A DNA stretch of 64,000 bases from Nocardia jiangxiensis NBRC 101359 (GTDB lineage Bacteria > Actinomycetota > Actinomycetes > Mycobacteriales > Mycobacteriaceae): contig NZ_BAGB01000013.1 of the NCBI RefSeq assembly GCF_000308615.1, positions 310,001-374,000 of the forward strand, written 5' to 3'. Below the pieces are notes generated by a model. That model did no database searches. It was not told the origin of the DNA and saw nothing but the letters and a program-made list of their open reading frames with translations. A program made the translations under genes and the position numbers. Below, in pieces: positions 40,422-49,900 of this stretch (position 1 is its first letter; every line of letters begins with the position of its first letter).

Positions 40422-41230
40422 CCGCCGATCATGCTGTCCGCACGTTCCGGCGGCGACCACACGTACGGGGTGGTCGTGGTCACGGCCCGAAAACCCAGAC
40501 GCCGCAGAATCGGGGCACTGTCGGGGGAAGCGTCCACCTGCAGATATCGCACATCCCGGGCGACGGCGAGCGCGGCGCGGGCAGCCACCAACGCCCGATA
40601 GATTCCCCGGCCCCGCCACTGCGGCAACGTCGATCCGCCCCACAGCGCGGCGAATTCGGTGCTCGCACGAAATACCAGCCACGCCGCCGACACCACTTCA
40701 CCGTTGCTCTCGGCGACGAGAACCCGGATCTCGTCCGGATGGGTGCGCACCCGGCCGATCAGGTCGTCCGCGAGCCAACTCAAATCCTGCTGCCACACCA
40801 TCGATTCCATGGCGGCGATCCGATGCATATCGGCGTCTTCGGTGACGCGGCGCACGAGGATCCCATCCGGTGGCACCGGGGCCGCGGCCATGTCGTCGGC
40901 CACGCCGATCAGAACTGTCTCCTGGTCCTCCGGAACGAAACCGGCCGCGCGAAGTCGGTCGGTCAGATCGTCCGGCTTGTCGTGTCCGCGCGTCTTCCAC
41001 TCCACCGATTCACCGCGCGCGGCGAAGTAGTCGCGCTGCCGGGCGATCAGCAGGTCCAACTCGGCGCCACCCGGTCCGAGGTCCGGCGGGGCGCTGACCA
41101 GGCCGCGGAACTGGCCGACGATCCGAAGCAGTGGACCGTCCTGTTCGCAGCGCACCCCGTCCGGAAGATTGGGCGGTGTTCCCCGCATCTGCTCGTCGTA
41201 GGCCGCGAGCAGGACACCGATATCCGTCAC
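40418..41230 (-). CDS. GNAT-family N-acetyltransferase
   Basis: A 270-residue protein with a C-terminal GNAT fold. The acetyl-CoA loop is QWRGRGIYRALVAAR at about residue 205, then YLQVDASPDSAPILRRLGF. The N-terminal ~110 residues (helical, with GVRCEQDGPLLRIVGQF) may recognise the substrate. GTG or ATG at 41230 is the start. The substrate is unknown. It converges on imuB with a 4-nt overlap. Confidence 0.85.
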   Translation of the reverse strand: MTDIGVLLAAYDEQMRGTPPNLPDGVRCEQDGPLLRIVGQFRGLVSAPPDLGPGGAELDLLIARQRDYFAARGESVEWKTRGHDKPDDLTDRLRAAGFVPEDQETVLIGVADDMAAAPVPPDGILVRRVTEDADMHRIAAMESMVWQQDLSWLADDLIGRVRTHPDEIRVLVAESNGEVVSAAWLVFRASTEFAALWGGSTLPQWRGRGIYRALVAARAALAVARDVRYLQVDASPDSAPILRRLGFRAVTTTTPYVWSPPERADSMIGG

Positions 41231-41327
41231 GGTATCGACACTACGAGGCAGGGCAACTCCTTTGATCGTTGTACGACGACATCCTCGAACTGCTCGGTGC
41301 CCCGTATCCTGGCTGATCGTGGAGTCG

Positions 41328-42086
41328 ATGGTTACCAGCGTTTCGCTGCGGGGCGTGCAGATCGCCTATCGCGATTCCGGACCGGCGGCCACGGCGCATC
41401 CGCTGTCCGAGGTTCCGGTGTTGCTGGTGCACGGTATGGGCGGGGACGGGCACACCTGGGATCGGTTCGGGCAGCGGCTGTTTCGGCTGGGCCGCCGGGT
41501 GATCGCGCCGGATCTGCGCGGGCACGGGCGCAGTGCGCACACCGACTCCTATCGGTTCGGCGAATTCGGCGAGGATCTGCTGCGGCTGTGCGAGCAGCTC
41601 GAGCTGACCTCGGTGGATCTGGTCGGCCATTCGCTCGGCGGTTACGCGGTGTCGTGTGTGGCGATCGAGCGACCCGGACTGGTGCGTCGCCTGGTGATCG
41701 AGGAACAGCCGCTGCCGTTGCGGTCGGATGCGGAGCAGCTCACGCTCACCCGTCGGCTGCCGACGGTGCCGGAACTGTGGCACGCGTCGACCAGTCTGCT
41801 GCGTCATCCGCGTACGGTGCTGGCCTTCGACCGGTCGATGACCCGGATCGCGTTGGAGCAGTTCCGCACCCCGAATCCGCGCTGGTGGGAGCGGCTCTGC
41901 GAGATCACCGCGCCCACGCTGATGTTGCGCGGCGGCCCCGGCGGCATGGTCGATCCGGACAAGCTGGCACTGCTGCAGGCCAGCATCGGGGACTGCACGA
42001 TCGAATCCTTCGACTGCGGCCACAGCATCCACCGCGACCGCAGTCGCGAGTTCGCCGCCGCCGTACTGCCGTTCCTCGGGCACTGA
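41328..42086 (+). CDS. Alpha/beta hydrolase
   Basis: A 252-residue hydrolase. VLLVHGMGG is the oxyanion motif, Ser102 in GHSLGG the nucleophile, and the final His is in DCGHSIHRDRS; GGMVDPDK probably carries the acid. The start is uncertain: ATG 41328 begins the conserved part but GGAG is only three bases away, and a GTG at 41319 is possible. It is divergent from the GNAT gene across about 100 bases. The substrate is unknown. Confidence 0.85.
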   Translation: MVTSVSLRGVQIAYRDSGPAATAHPLSEVPVLLVHGMGGDGHTWDRFGQRLFRLGRRVIAPDLRGHGRSAHTDSYRFGEFGEDLLRLCEQLELTSVDLVGHSLGGYAVSCVAIERPGLVRRLVIEEQPLPLRSDAEQLTLTRRLPTVPELWHASTSLLRHPRTVLAFDRSMTRIALEQFRTPNPRWWERLCEITAPTLMLRGGPGGMVDPDKLALLQASIGDCTIESFDCGHSIHRDRSREFAAAVLPFLGH

Positions 42087-42148
42087 CTTCTCGGCGCGTC
42101 CCGTGAAATGTGTTGCTCCAGGACTCCCGAGGGCGGCACCATCGTGAC

Positions 42149-42793
42149 ATGGACAGTGCACGCCCCGCGGTGCTGACGCCGGATGCCCCGCCGCCCGAAC
42201 GAATCGACCTCGGCGACTTGGTGATTCGGCGGTGGCAGCGGCGCGATTCGGAGGCGCAGTTCCAGGCGATCGAGGCGTCGTACGAGGAGTTGCACGCCTG
42301 GATGCCGTGGCTGCCCGAGCGGCGGACGCGTGCGCAGCAGCGGGATTTCATCGAGGCCGCGGCCGCGAACTGGCCCGCCGACGGGAACTGCAACTACGGC
42401 CTGTTCGATTCGGCGGAAACCGTGCTCGGCTCACTCGGTCTGCACGATCGGGTCGGCCCCGCGACGCTGGAGATCGGATACTGGTGCCATACCGGATATA
42501 CCGGCCGCGGCGTGATCACCCGTTCGGTTGCCGCGGTGACGGCGATCGCGCTGGTCCTGCCCGGTGTCGAACGCATCGAAATCCACTGCGACGTCGCGAA
42601 TGTCCGCAGTGCGGCGGTGCCCCGGCGGCTCGGGTGGCGATTGGAGCGGACCGAGCCGCGCGAGCGGCATGCGCCAGGGGAATCCGGACGGGGGATGGTG
42701 TGGGTGCGCGAACGCGGCGATCTACCAGTGGGTTCCGGGGACCAGACGTCCCGCGCGGCGCAGGACGGTGCGGCTGACCCGACCGGCCGGTGA
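42149..42793 (+). CDS. RimJ/RimL-type GNAT acetyltransferase
   Basis: A 214-residue acetyltransferase. The N-terminal strand IRRWQRRDSEAQFQAIEASYEELHAWMPW and the CoA segment GYWCHTGYTGRGVITRSVAAV are typical of the RimJ/RimL/antibiotic acetyltransferase branch. The last ~24 residues overlap the end of the convergent dehydrogenase gene by 72 bases and have no family counterpart that I can see. The ribosome site is weak. Confidence 0.82.
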   Translation: MDSARPAVLTPDAPPPERIDLGDLVIRRWQRRDSEAQFQAIEASYEELHAWMPWLPERRTRAQQRDFIEAAAANWPADGNCNYGLFDSAETVLGSLGLHDRVGPATLEIGYWCHTGYTGRGVITRSVAAVTAIALVLPGVERIEIHCDVANVRSAAVPRRLGWRLERTEPRERHAPGESGRGMVWVRERGDLPVGSGDQTSRAAQDGAADPTGR

Positions 42794-43684
42794 CCGTTCG
42801 TGATGCGGTTTTCTTTGCGGGGCAAGCTTTTCCAGGTCCGTCTCGGGGGCGATCTCACCTTTGGCGGCGGGGGAGTCCGGCAGGGCGCGGTAGTAGCGGT
42901 GCAGGACCCAGTCCTTGAAACGCGGGGTGAACAGGCTGCCGTATTCGGCTATGGTCCCCAACGGGACGTCGATGCGCCTGGGGCGTTCGGACAGTGCGCG
43001 CACGATGGTCGCCGCGGCCCATTCCGGAGATTCCGAGGGGCCCTGTTTACCGCTGGGGGCGATCATCGGGGTGCGCACCAGCGGCATGTGGATGGTGGTG
43101 AAAGTGACGTTGTCCGCGCGCATTTCGACCGCGGTCACCTCGGTGAACTTGTCCAGTGCGGCCTTGGAGGCCAGATAGGCGGCGAAGCGCGGGGTGGCGG
43201 CCTGCACACCGGCGCTGGAGATGTTGACGATATGCCCGAACTTGCGTTCACGCATCTGCGGCAGCAGCGCCAACGTCATCCGGACCGCGCCGAAATAGTT
43301 GACCGCCATGGTGCGCTCGAAATCGTGCATCCGGTCGGTGGAGCGGTGCACGGCTCGCCGGATGGACCGTCCGGCGTTGTTGACCAGCATGTCGACATGT
43401 CCGTGCTCGTCGAGAACGGCCTTGACGGTCTGCTCGACCGATTCGGCATCGGTCACATCGCAGCGATAGCCGTATGCCTGCCCGCCCGCGGCCCGCACCT
43501 CGTCGACCACGGCGGCCAATTCGTCCTCGCGGCGGGCCAGCAGCAGCACCACCGCGCCCTTGGCGGCGACCGCCAGCGCGGCGGCCCGGCCGATGCCGGA
43601 GGAGGCCCCGGTGATGAGCACATACCTGCCGGTCAGATCCCGCCGGCGGCGCCGGGGTCGATCGGCCGCGTGGTTATCGGTCAT
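42722..43684 (-). CDS. Short-chain dehydrogenase/reductase
   Basis: A 320-residue SDR. It has TGASSGIG near residue 25, CDVTD, NNAG at about 102, the catalytic Ser in NISSAG and YLASK. The basic N-terminus (RPRRRRRD) and the ~60-residue C-terminal extension fit the class fused elsewhere to acyl-CoA synthetase or fatty-acyl reductase functions, so a lipid aldehyde or ketone substrate is plausible. ATG 43684 has AAAGGAG six bases upstream. A TetR-type palindrome lies at 43714. Confidence 0.88.
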   Translation of the reverse strand: MTDNHAADRPRRRRRDLTGRYVLITGASSGIGRAAALAVAAKGAVVLLLARREDELAAVVDEVRAAGGQAYGYRCDVTDAESVEQTVKAVLDEHGHVDMLVNNAGRSIRRAVHRSTDRMHDFERTMAVNYFGAVRMTLALLPQMRERKFGHIVNISSAGVQAATPRFAAYLASKAALDKFTEVTAVEMRADNVTFTTIHMPLVRTPMIAPSGKQGPSESPEWAAATIVRALSERPRRIDVPLGTIAEYGSLFTPRFKDWVLHRYYRALPDSPAAKGEIAPETDLEKLAPQRKPHHERSPAGRVSRTVLRRAGRLVPGTHW

Positions 43685-43713
43685 CGTCGCTCCTTTGCAG
43701 ATCGATTCGACAC

Positions 43714-43735
43714 GAACTTACTCCTAAGTAAGTTC
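43714..43735. promoter_or_regulatory. 22-bp palindrome, probable repressor operator
   Basis: GAACTTACT-CCTA-AGTAAGTTC, a perfect 9-bp inverted repeat 30 bases upstream of the dehydrogenase start. The geometry fits a TetR-family operator. Neither nearby TetR gene can be assigned to it from sequence. Confidence 0.72.
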
Positions 43736-43761
43736 TGGCGGCAACGAGAATGGGCCATGCG

Positions 43762-45411
43762 TCACACTGCCGGTTCCGAACCGAGAGATGGCGATGGCTC
43801 CGGCAGGGTGTCGCGTTCGGGTGCGGATGTCGGCGCACCGGCCCAGCGGTGCAGGGCTGCGGTGAGGTCGGCGGTGGCGTCGTCGTCGGCGATGTCGCTG
43901 GCCCAGGCGACCACGCCGTCCGGGCGGACCAGCAGCCCGGCAGGTGTGCCGGTCGGGTGGCCGTCGGCTGCGCCGGTCGGGTGGCCTTCGGCTGCGCCGG
44001 TTGGGTGGCCTTCGGCCAGGCTGCGCACTCGGTCGGGCCAGGCCGCGGCGAGGTGGGTGAATACGGTGTCCGGGCTGCGGTCGAGTAGCAGGAATCTGCC
44101 GTCGTGACCGTGGTCGGTCAGGCGGGAGCCGTCGCGCAGCCACAGGTCGGGGGCGTATCGGCCGGCCAGCCGGTGCTCACCGGGCAGGTCGATGCGCTGG
44201 GTGACCCCGGCGATCTTCTTGACCGCGTAGGTGGCGCCGTCGCGGGTGTCCAGCAGATCGGCGACGACTTCCCGTAGCGCGGCGGACTTGGCATCCCCGC
44301 GCAGCACCGCGATCTGGGCTCGCGTCCAGCTCATCACCCAGGCGCCCAGGGGACGTCGCTCGGCGTCGTAGCTGTCCAGCAGCCCTTCGGGGGCCCATCC
44401 GGCGATCACGGCGGCCAGCTTCCAGCCGAGGTTCGTCGCGTCACCGACCCCGAGGTTGAGGCCCTGACCGCCGAACGGCGGGTGTACGTGCGCGGCGTCA
44501 CCGGCCAGCAGCACCCGCCCCGACCGGTAGGTCGCGGCCTGGCGGGTGTTGTCGCTCCAGCGAGTCGCCGGGGCGCGCAGTGCGGTCAGGGTGACCTCGG
44601 TGCCGGAAACCCGGCGCAGGCTCGCCTGCAGTTCCGCGAGGGTGACCGGTGCGGTGCGGTCGGCGACGGCCCCGAACTCCATGATCGCCACCCGGCCCGG
44701 CTGCGGCCCGCAGCGATAGACACCCTGGGCCGACCACACCCATCCGTCGCCGAGTTCGTCCGGGTCGGCGATATCGACGACCGCCTGATAGCCGGTGAGT
44801 TCGGGTGCGGCGCCGGGGAAGTCGATACCCGCCAGACGCCGCACGGCGCTGTGCCCGCCGTCGCATCCGACCAGCCATCCGGTGCGCACCGAACCGGCCG
44901 TCGTGCCGACCAGCACCCCGTCACCGGTGTCCTCGACTCCGGTGACCTCCACCCCGCGATGCACCGGTACGCCGAGTCGCGCGACATGCTCCGCCAGTAG
45001 CGCCTCCAGTTGCCGCTGCGGCACGATGCGTGCTCCGGACGCCGCGGCGTGCGCGGTGAAGTCGGGATCGGACCAGTCCACGAGCTCGGGGTCGAGGCTC
45101 ATCCCGGCGAAATGCCCGGTGAATTGCGATGCGGGCCCGCCCGCGCCGGACGTCCGATCGCGCACCCACTCGGCGAGTGCCCCCACCCGGGCGAGTGTCT
45201 CGCGCTGCACCTGCTCGGCGGCGGGTAGTAGGCCACGACGGTCGAGGGCCTCCGCGGTCGGAATGTTGATCGATTGCGCCTTCATCGCGTCGTCCGGTTC
45301 GGCCAGGCGCTCGAGCACCTGCACCGATACTCCCGCCAGTGCCAGTTCGGCGGCGAGTATCAGCCCCACCGGTCCGGCCCCGGCCACGGTCACGTCCACG
45401 TCCTGGTTCAC
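43762..45411 (-). CDS. FAD-dependent aromatic-type monooxygenase
   Basis: A 549-residue flavin hydroxylase of the PheA/TetX group. The Rossmann motif is VAGAGPVGLILAAELALAG at the N-terminus, DG in VGCDGGHSAVRR, and the FAD ribityl motif GDAAHVHPPFGGQGLNLGVGD. The C-terminal thioredoxin-like part carries an in-frame 24-bp triplicate. The start is unsettled: GTG 45411 gives MNQDVDVTV; GTG 45423 would overlap the operator and GTG 45393 has AGGA upstream. It is divergent from a TetR gene with a shared operator, so it is likely induced by an aromatic or antibiotic compound. Confidence 0.85.
   Translation of the reverse strand: MNQDVDVTVAGAGPVGLILAAELALAGVSVQVLERLAEPDDAMKAQSINIPTAEALDRRGLLPAAEQVQRETLARVGALAEWVRDRTSGAGGPASQFTGHFAGMSLDPELVDWSDPDFTAHAAASGARIVPQRQLEALLAEHVARLGVPVHRGVEVTGVEDTGDGVLVGTTAGSVRTGWLVGCDGGHSAVRRLAGIDFPGAAPELTGYQAVVDIADPDELGDGWVWSAQGVYRCGPQPGRVAIMEFGAVADRTAPVTLAELQASLRRVSGTEVTLTALRAPATRWSDNTRQAATYRSGRVLLAGDAAHVHPPFGGQGLNLGVGDATNLGWKLAAVIAGWAPEGLLDSYDAERRPLGAWVMSWTRAQIAVLRGDAKSAALREVVADLLDTRDGATYAVKKIAGVTQRIDLPGEHRLAGRYAPDLWLRDGSRLTDHGHDGRFLLLDRSPDTVFTHLAAAWPDRVRSLAEGHPTGAAEGHPTGAADGHPTGTPAGLLVRPDGVVAWASDIADDDATADLTAALHRWAGAPTSAPERDTLPEPSPSLGSEPAV
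43948..44019. repeat. 24-bp tandem triplicate inside the monooxygenase gene
   Basis: Three in-frame units (43948-43971, 43972-43995, 43996-44019) encode GHPTGAAE-like octapeptides. Units differ by one to four bases. Confidence 0.93.
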
Positions 45412-45420
45412 GTCAGCTAT

Positions 45421-45455
45421 CACGAACACTGTTCTAGTTACGAACAGTGTTCGTG
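45421..45455. promoter_or_regulatory. Double operator between monooxygenase and tetR genes
   Basis: CACGAACACTGTTC and GAACAGTGTTCGTG are perfect inverted 14-mers separated by seven bases. Each arm also contains its own palindrome (GAACACTGTTC, GAACAGTGTTC), so two repressor dimers could bind. It lies in the divergent promoter region. Confidence 0.85.
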
Positions 45456-45473
45456 TCAAGGTATGGTGATCGA

Positions 45474-46190
45474 GTGAACCCCAGAGAGCGGCGCGCGGCG
45501 CGACATCGGCCACCGAATCCCGAAGCTCCCGTCGGAGCGCGACGCCGTAAAACCGTGTTCACCGTGGAGCAGGTCGTCGACACCGCGCTGGACCTCGTCG
45601 CGTCGGAGGGGTACGAGGCGCTGACCATGCGCCGACTGGCCGGCATGCTCGAGACCGGCCCCGCCTCGCTCTATGCCCACGTGGTCAACAAGGCCGACCT
45701 CGACGAGTTGCTCATCGGACGGCTGTGTGCCGGACTCGCTCTCCCCGAGCCCGATCCGGCGACCTGGCGTGACCAGATCCGCGACGTATGCGCCCAGTTC
45801 CGCGATCAGTACCTGAAATATCCGGGAATCTCCCGCGCCGCCCTGGCCATGGCGCCCACCGACCTCGAGATCGTGCGCGTCAGCGAGGGAATGCTGGCGA
45901 TCCTGCTCGCGGGCGGCGTCACCCCGCAGGCCGCCGCCTGGGCCGTCGACGCCCTCCTGCTGTACGTGGCCGCCTACTGCCTCGAGGTGTCGATCGCCCG
46001 TCGGCGCGCGACCGACGACGACACCGCCTGGGTTCTCGACCGCGACGAACTACACCGCCGCCTCACCGCCCTACCTGCCGAAACCTTCCCGCACACCACC
46101 CGTTACGCCACCGAGCTCACCGCAGGTGAGAACCATGACCGATTCGACTTCACCCTCACCCTGCTGCTCGACGGCCTCGCGCATCGCTAG
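45474..46190 (+). CDS. TetR-family repressor (monooxygenase regulator)
   Basis: A 238-residue TetR protein with a basic N-terminal extension. The helix-turn-helix covers about residues 28-72 (TVEQVVDTALDLVASEGYEALTMRRLAGMLETGPASLYAHV). The C-terminal domain resembles TetR_C (ligand-binding, dimerising). GTG 45474 is chosen because the upstream in-frame GTG at 45447 is inside the operator. The divergent layout and the double operator at 45421 argue that it represses itself and the monooxygenase. Confidence 0.88.
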   Translation: MNPRERRAARHRPPNPEAPVGARRRKTVFTVEQVVDTALDLVASEGYEALTMRRLAGMLETGPASLYAHVVNKADLDELLIGRLCAGLALPEPDPATWRDQIRDVCAQFRDQYLKYPGISRAALAMAPTDLEIVRVSEGMLAILLAGGVTPQAAAWAVDALLLYVAAYCLEVSIARRRATDDDTAWVLDRDELHRRLTALPAETFPHTTRYATELTAGENHDRFDFTLTLLLDGLAHR

Positions 46191-46238
46191 TCATCCTGCG
46201 GCGCAACCGATTCGGTGATCGGCGTATCCGTCGGGCGG

Positions 46239-46880
46239 TTACCGGTCTTCGAGGTGGGCGAGTGCGGTGATGATGCGTTCGGCGATATCCGGCGGCCAGC
46301 GGAAGGCGGGAGACGCCACCCGTTGGTGGGCGAGTCCGTGCAGGCCGAGCCACAGCGCGACCGTGTCGGCGGGCAGGTCGGTGCTGGTTGCGCGGCCCGC
46401 GGCAACGCAGCTCGCGAGCTGTTCGGCGAGCAGTTGCATACTCGCCTGCCCGAGTGAGGCCAGGTCGTTCTCGTCCACCGAACTCTCGTTCAGATCCGGT
46501 TGCCAGAGCCCTCCGAACATGGTGCGGTAGCGGCCGGGGTGGGTCCGGGCGTACTCCAGATAGCCGTCGCAGACCGCGAACAGCCGCTTGCGGGGGTCGT
46601 CGTCCGCGGCGGCCAGACTGTCGCGCAGATGCTCGTTCAACTCCGCGAAAGCCTGCTGTATCACCGCGAGCACGATGGCGGGCTGATCGAGGAAGTGGCG
46701 ATAGATCGAGGGGGCGGCGATGCCGACGCGGCGGGCGACGGCGCGCAGGGTGATGGTGTTCGCGTCACCGGATTCATCGAGTAGTTCGACCGCGGCCGCC
46801 AGAATCTCGTCGCGCAGCTTGGCGCCCTCCCCGCGGCGGTTGGGAACACGGGTTCCGGTTGCCGCCCTGTCCTCTCCCAT
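46239..46880 (-). CDS. TetR-family repressor
   Basis: A 213-residue regulator. The helix-turn-helix lies at about 20-65 (KLRDEILAAAVELLDESG, TLRAVARRVGIAAPSIYRHF). The C-terminal domain is of the TetR_C WHG type, with WLGLHGLAHQRV matching that signature. It converges on the previous tetR gene with a 48-bp gap and is divergent from dnaE2. Its target is not evident from the sequence. Confidence 0.87.
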   Translation of the reverse strand: MGEDRAATGTRVPNRRGEGAKLRDEILAAAVELLDESGDANTITLRAVARRVGIAAPSIYRHFLDQPAIVLAVIQQAFAELNEHLRDSLAAADDDPRKRLFAVCDGYLEYARTHPGRYRTMFGGLWQPDLNESSVDENDLASLGQASMQLLAEQLASCVAAGRATSTDLPADTVALWLGLHGLAHQRVASPAFRWPPDIAERIITALAHLEDR

Positions 46881-46943
46881 GCCGTCACCTTACAGAACAA
46901 AACTTATGCGTGTTAGCCGTTCTGTGACCAACACTTCTCTGAA

Positions 46944-46959
46944 TCGAATGTATGTTCGA
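46944..46959. promoter_or_regulatory. SOS box (LexA site) of dnaE2
   Basis: TCGAATGTATGTTCGA matches the actinobacterial LexA consensus with one changed base. It lies 36 bases before the dnaE2 ATG and could also affect the divergent tetR gene. Confidence 0.93.
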
Positions 46960-46995
46960 CCATAGAAGGAACCGGATGGTCTGTCGGAGGTGCGT

Positions 46996-49900
46996 ATGGG
47001 CATGGGGCTGGGCCCGCCGAGCTGGGCGGAGCTGGAGCGGGTGCTGTCCGGGCGACCCGGGCGCGACCGGCCCGAGGGCGACGGTGGTGACAGTCCGGCC
47101 TGGTCACGTAAACGCGGTGCGTATCGCGCGGGGGAGCGGCCGCGCGATACAGAACCGGTGGTGCCGTATGCGGAATTGCATGCGCACTCGGCCTACAGCT
47201 TTCTCGACGGCGCCTGTCAGCCCGAGGAGCTCGTGGAGGAGGCGGTGCGGCTGGGACTCGAGGCGCTCGCGCTGACCGATCACGACGGGTTCTACGGTGT
47301 GGTCCGCTTCGCGGAGGCCGCGGCCGAATGGGGGCTGCCGACGGTGTTCGGCGCGGAGCTGTCACTGGGCGATGCGGTCGGGGACGGTGTGGGGGACACC
47401 GAGCCGCGCGCGGGCAGTCCCGATCCGGGCGGCACGCATCTGCTGGTGCTCGCTCGCGGACAGGAGGGCTATCGCCGGTTGTCGCGGGAGATGTCGTTCG
47501 CGCACATGACGGGTGGGGAGAAGGGGATCCTGCGCTACGACCTGGATCGGCTCACCGCCGCGGCGGACGGGCACTGGCAGATTCTCACCGGATGTCGCAA
47601 AGGCCATGTGCGCCGGGCACTTCGCGAGGGTGACGCGCAGGCCGAGGCCGCACTGCGGGACCTGGTGGAGCGGTTCGGCCCCGACCGGGTCACCGTGGAA
47701 CTGACCCGGCACGGCACCGCGACCGACGACGAGCGCAACGCCCGGCTCATCGCCCTGGCCGATCGGGTCGGACTGCCGATCCTCGCCACCACCGCAGCAC
47801 ATTTCGCCGCGCCCCGGCAGCGTCGGCTGGCGATGACGCTGGCCGCGGTGCGGGCCCGGCAGAGTCTGGACGGGATGGACGGCTGGCTCGCTCCCGCAGG
47901 CGGGGCGCATCTGCGTTCCGGTGCGGAGATGACCCGCCTGTTCGCCGCCTGTCCGCAGGCGGTGCCCAATGCCGTTGCCCTGGCTCGGGAATGCGCCTTC
48001 GATCTCCAGCTGATCGCGCCGAAACTGCCGCCGTTCGACGTTCCCGACGGACACGACGAGGATTCCTGGCTGCGCAGGCTCACCTATCAGGGGGCCGAGC
48101 GGCGCTACGGCTCGCGGACGGCGCATCCGGACGCGTACCGCCAGCTCGACCACGAACTGCGGGTGATTTCGGATCTGCGTTTTCCCGGCTATTTCCTGGT
48201 GGTGCACGACATCGTCGAATTCTGCCGAGACAACGACATCCTGTGTCAGGGAAGGGGTTCGGCGGCCAATTCCGCGGTCTGCTACGCCATCGGCATCACC
48301 AATGTCGACCCGGTGGCCAACGAGCTGCTGTTCGAACGTTTTCTGGCGCCCGAGCGCGACGGGCCGCCCGATATCGATATCGATATCGAATCCGATCGCC
48401 GGGAGGAGGCGATCCAGTACGTCTACCGCAGATACGGCCGGGAATATGCCGCACAGGTGGCCAACGTGATCACCTATCGCGGTAAGTCCGCGGTTCGCGA
48501 TGCCGCACGGGCGCTCGGTTTTTCGGCCGGACAGCAGGATGCGTGGAGTAAACGGGTGAGCCGCTGGCACGGCGTCGCCGAGGAGACGGATTCCGATATC
48601 CCCGCCGAGGTCCTGGAATTGGCCGGCCGGATCGAAGGTCTGCCACGGCATCTGGGCATTCATTCCGGCGGCATGGTGATCTGCGATCGGCCCATCGCCG
48701 ACGTGTGCCCGGTGGAATGGGCGCGCATGCCTGGACGCAGCGTCCTGCAGTGGGACAAGGACGATTGCGCCGTAGCGGGATTGGTGAAGTTCGATCTGCT
48801 CGGTCTGGGCATGCTCTCGGCGCTGCACTACATGATCGATCTGGTGCACGAGCACGAGGGCGAACTCGTCGAGTTGCATCGGCTCGATCTCGCCGAATCC
48901 GCTGTGTACGAGATGCTTTCGCGCGCCGATTCGGTGGGTGTTTTCCAGGTGGAGTCGCGGGCCCAGATGGCCACACTGCCGCGGCTGAAGCCGCGAGAAT
49001 TCTACGACCTCGTGGTGGAGGTGGCGTTGATCCGGCCCGGCCCCATTCAGGGGGGTTCGGTACATCCTTATATTCGCCGCCGCAACAAGCAGGAGAAGGT
49101 CATTTACGATCACGAGGTCCTGAAGAAATCGCTGTCCCGCACGCTCGGCGTTCCACTGTTCCAGGAGCAGCTGATGCAGATGGCCGTGGACGCGGCCGGT
49201 TTCACCGCGGCCGAGGCGGATCAACTGCGCCGGGCGATGGGTTCCAAGCGCTCGCCGCAGCGGATGGAGCGACTGCGTGAGCGGTTCTATCGCGGTATGC
49301 GCGAATTACACGGCATCACCGGTGAATTGGCCGATCGGATCTACGAGAAGGTGTACGCCTTCGCGAATTTCGGTTTCCCGGAGAGCCATTCGCAGAGTTT
49401 CGCCGCACTGGTCTTCTACTCGGCATGGTTCAAACTGCATCATCCGGCGGCGTTCTGCGCCGGACTGCTGAACGCCCAGCCGATGGGGTTCTACTCGCCG
49501 CAATCGCTGGTCGCCGATGCCCGGCGGCACGAGGTGGTGGTGCACGGCCCCGACATCAACCGCAGCCTCACCGCGGCCACCCTGGAACAGCGCGGGACGC
49601 AGGTGCGGCTCGGGCTGGGCGCGGTCCGGCATATCGGCGAGGATCTGGCCGACCGGATCGTCGAGGCTCGGGCCAGCGGTCCCTACACATCCTTCCTGGA
49701 CCTGACCGGACGCGTGGAACTGACTGTGCCGCAAGCCGAATCGCTGGCCACCGCGGGCGCGCTGGACAGTCTCGGGATCACCCGGCGCGAGGCGCTGTGG
49801 GCTGCGGGCGCCGCGGCGGGGGAGCGGGCGGATCGGCTGCCCGGCACCGGCGCGGCCACCGCCGCGCCCGCACTCCCGGGGATGAGCGAATTGGAGTTGG

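Noticed and set aside
46881..46943. Operator for the TetR gene at 46239
   Set aside because: CAGAAC and GTTCTG arms and AACTTATG/TGTTAG are visible, but the symmetry is poor and the spacing wide, so I did not list a site.
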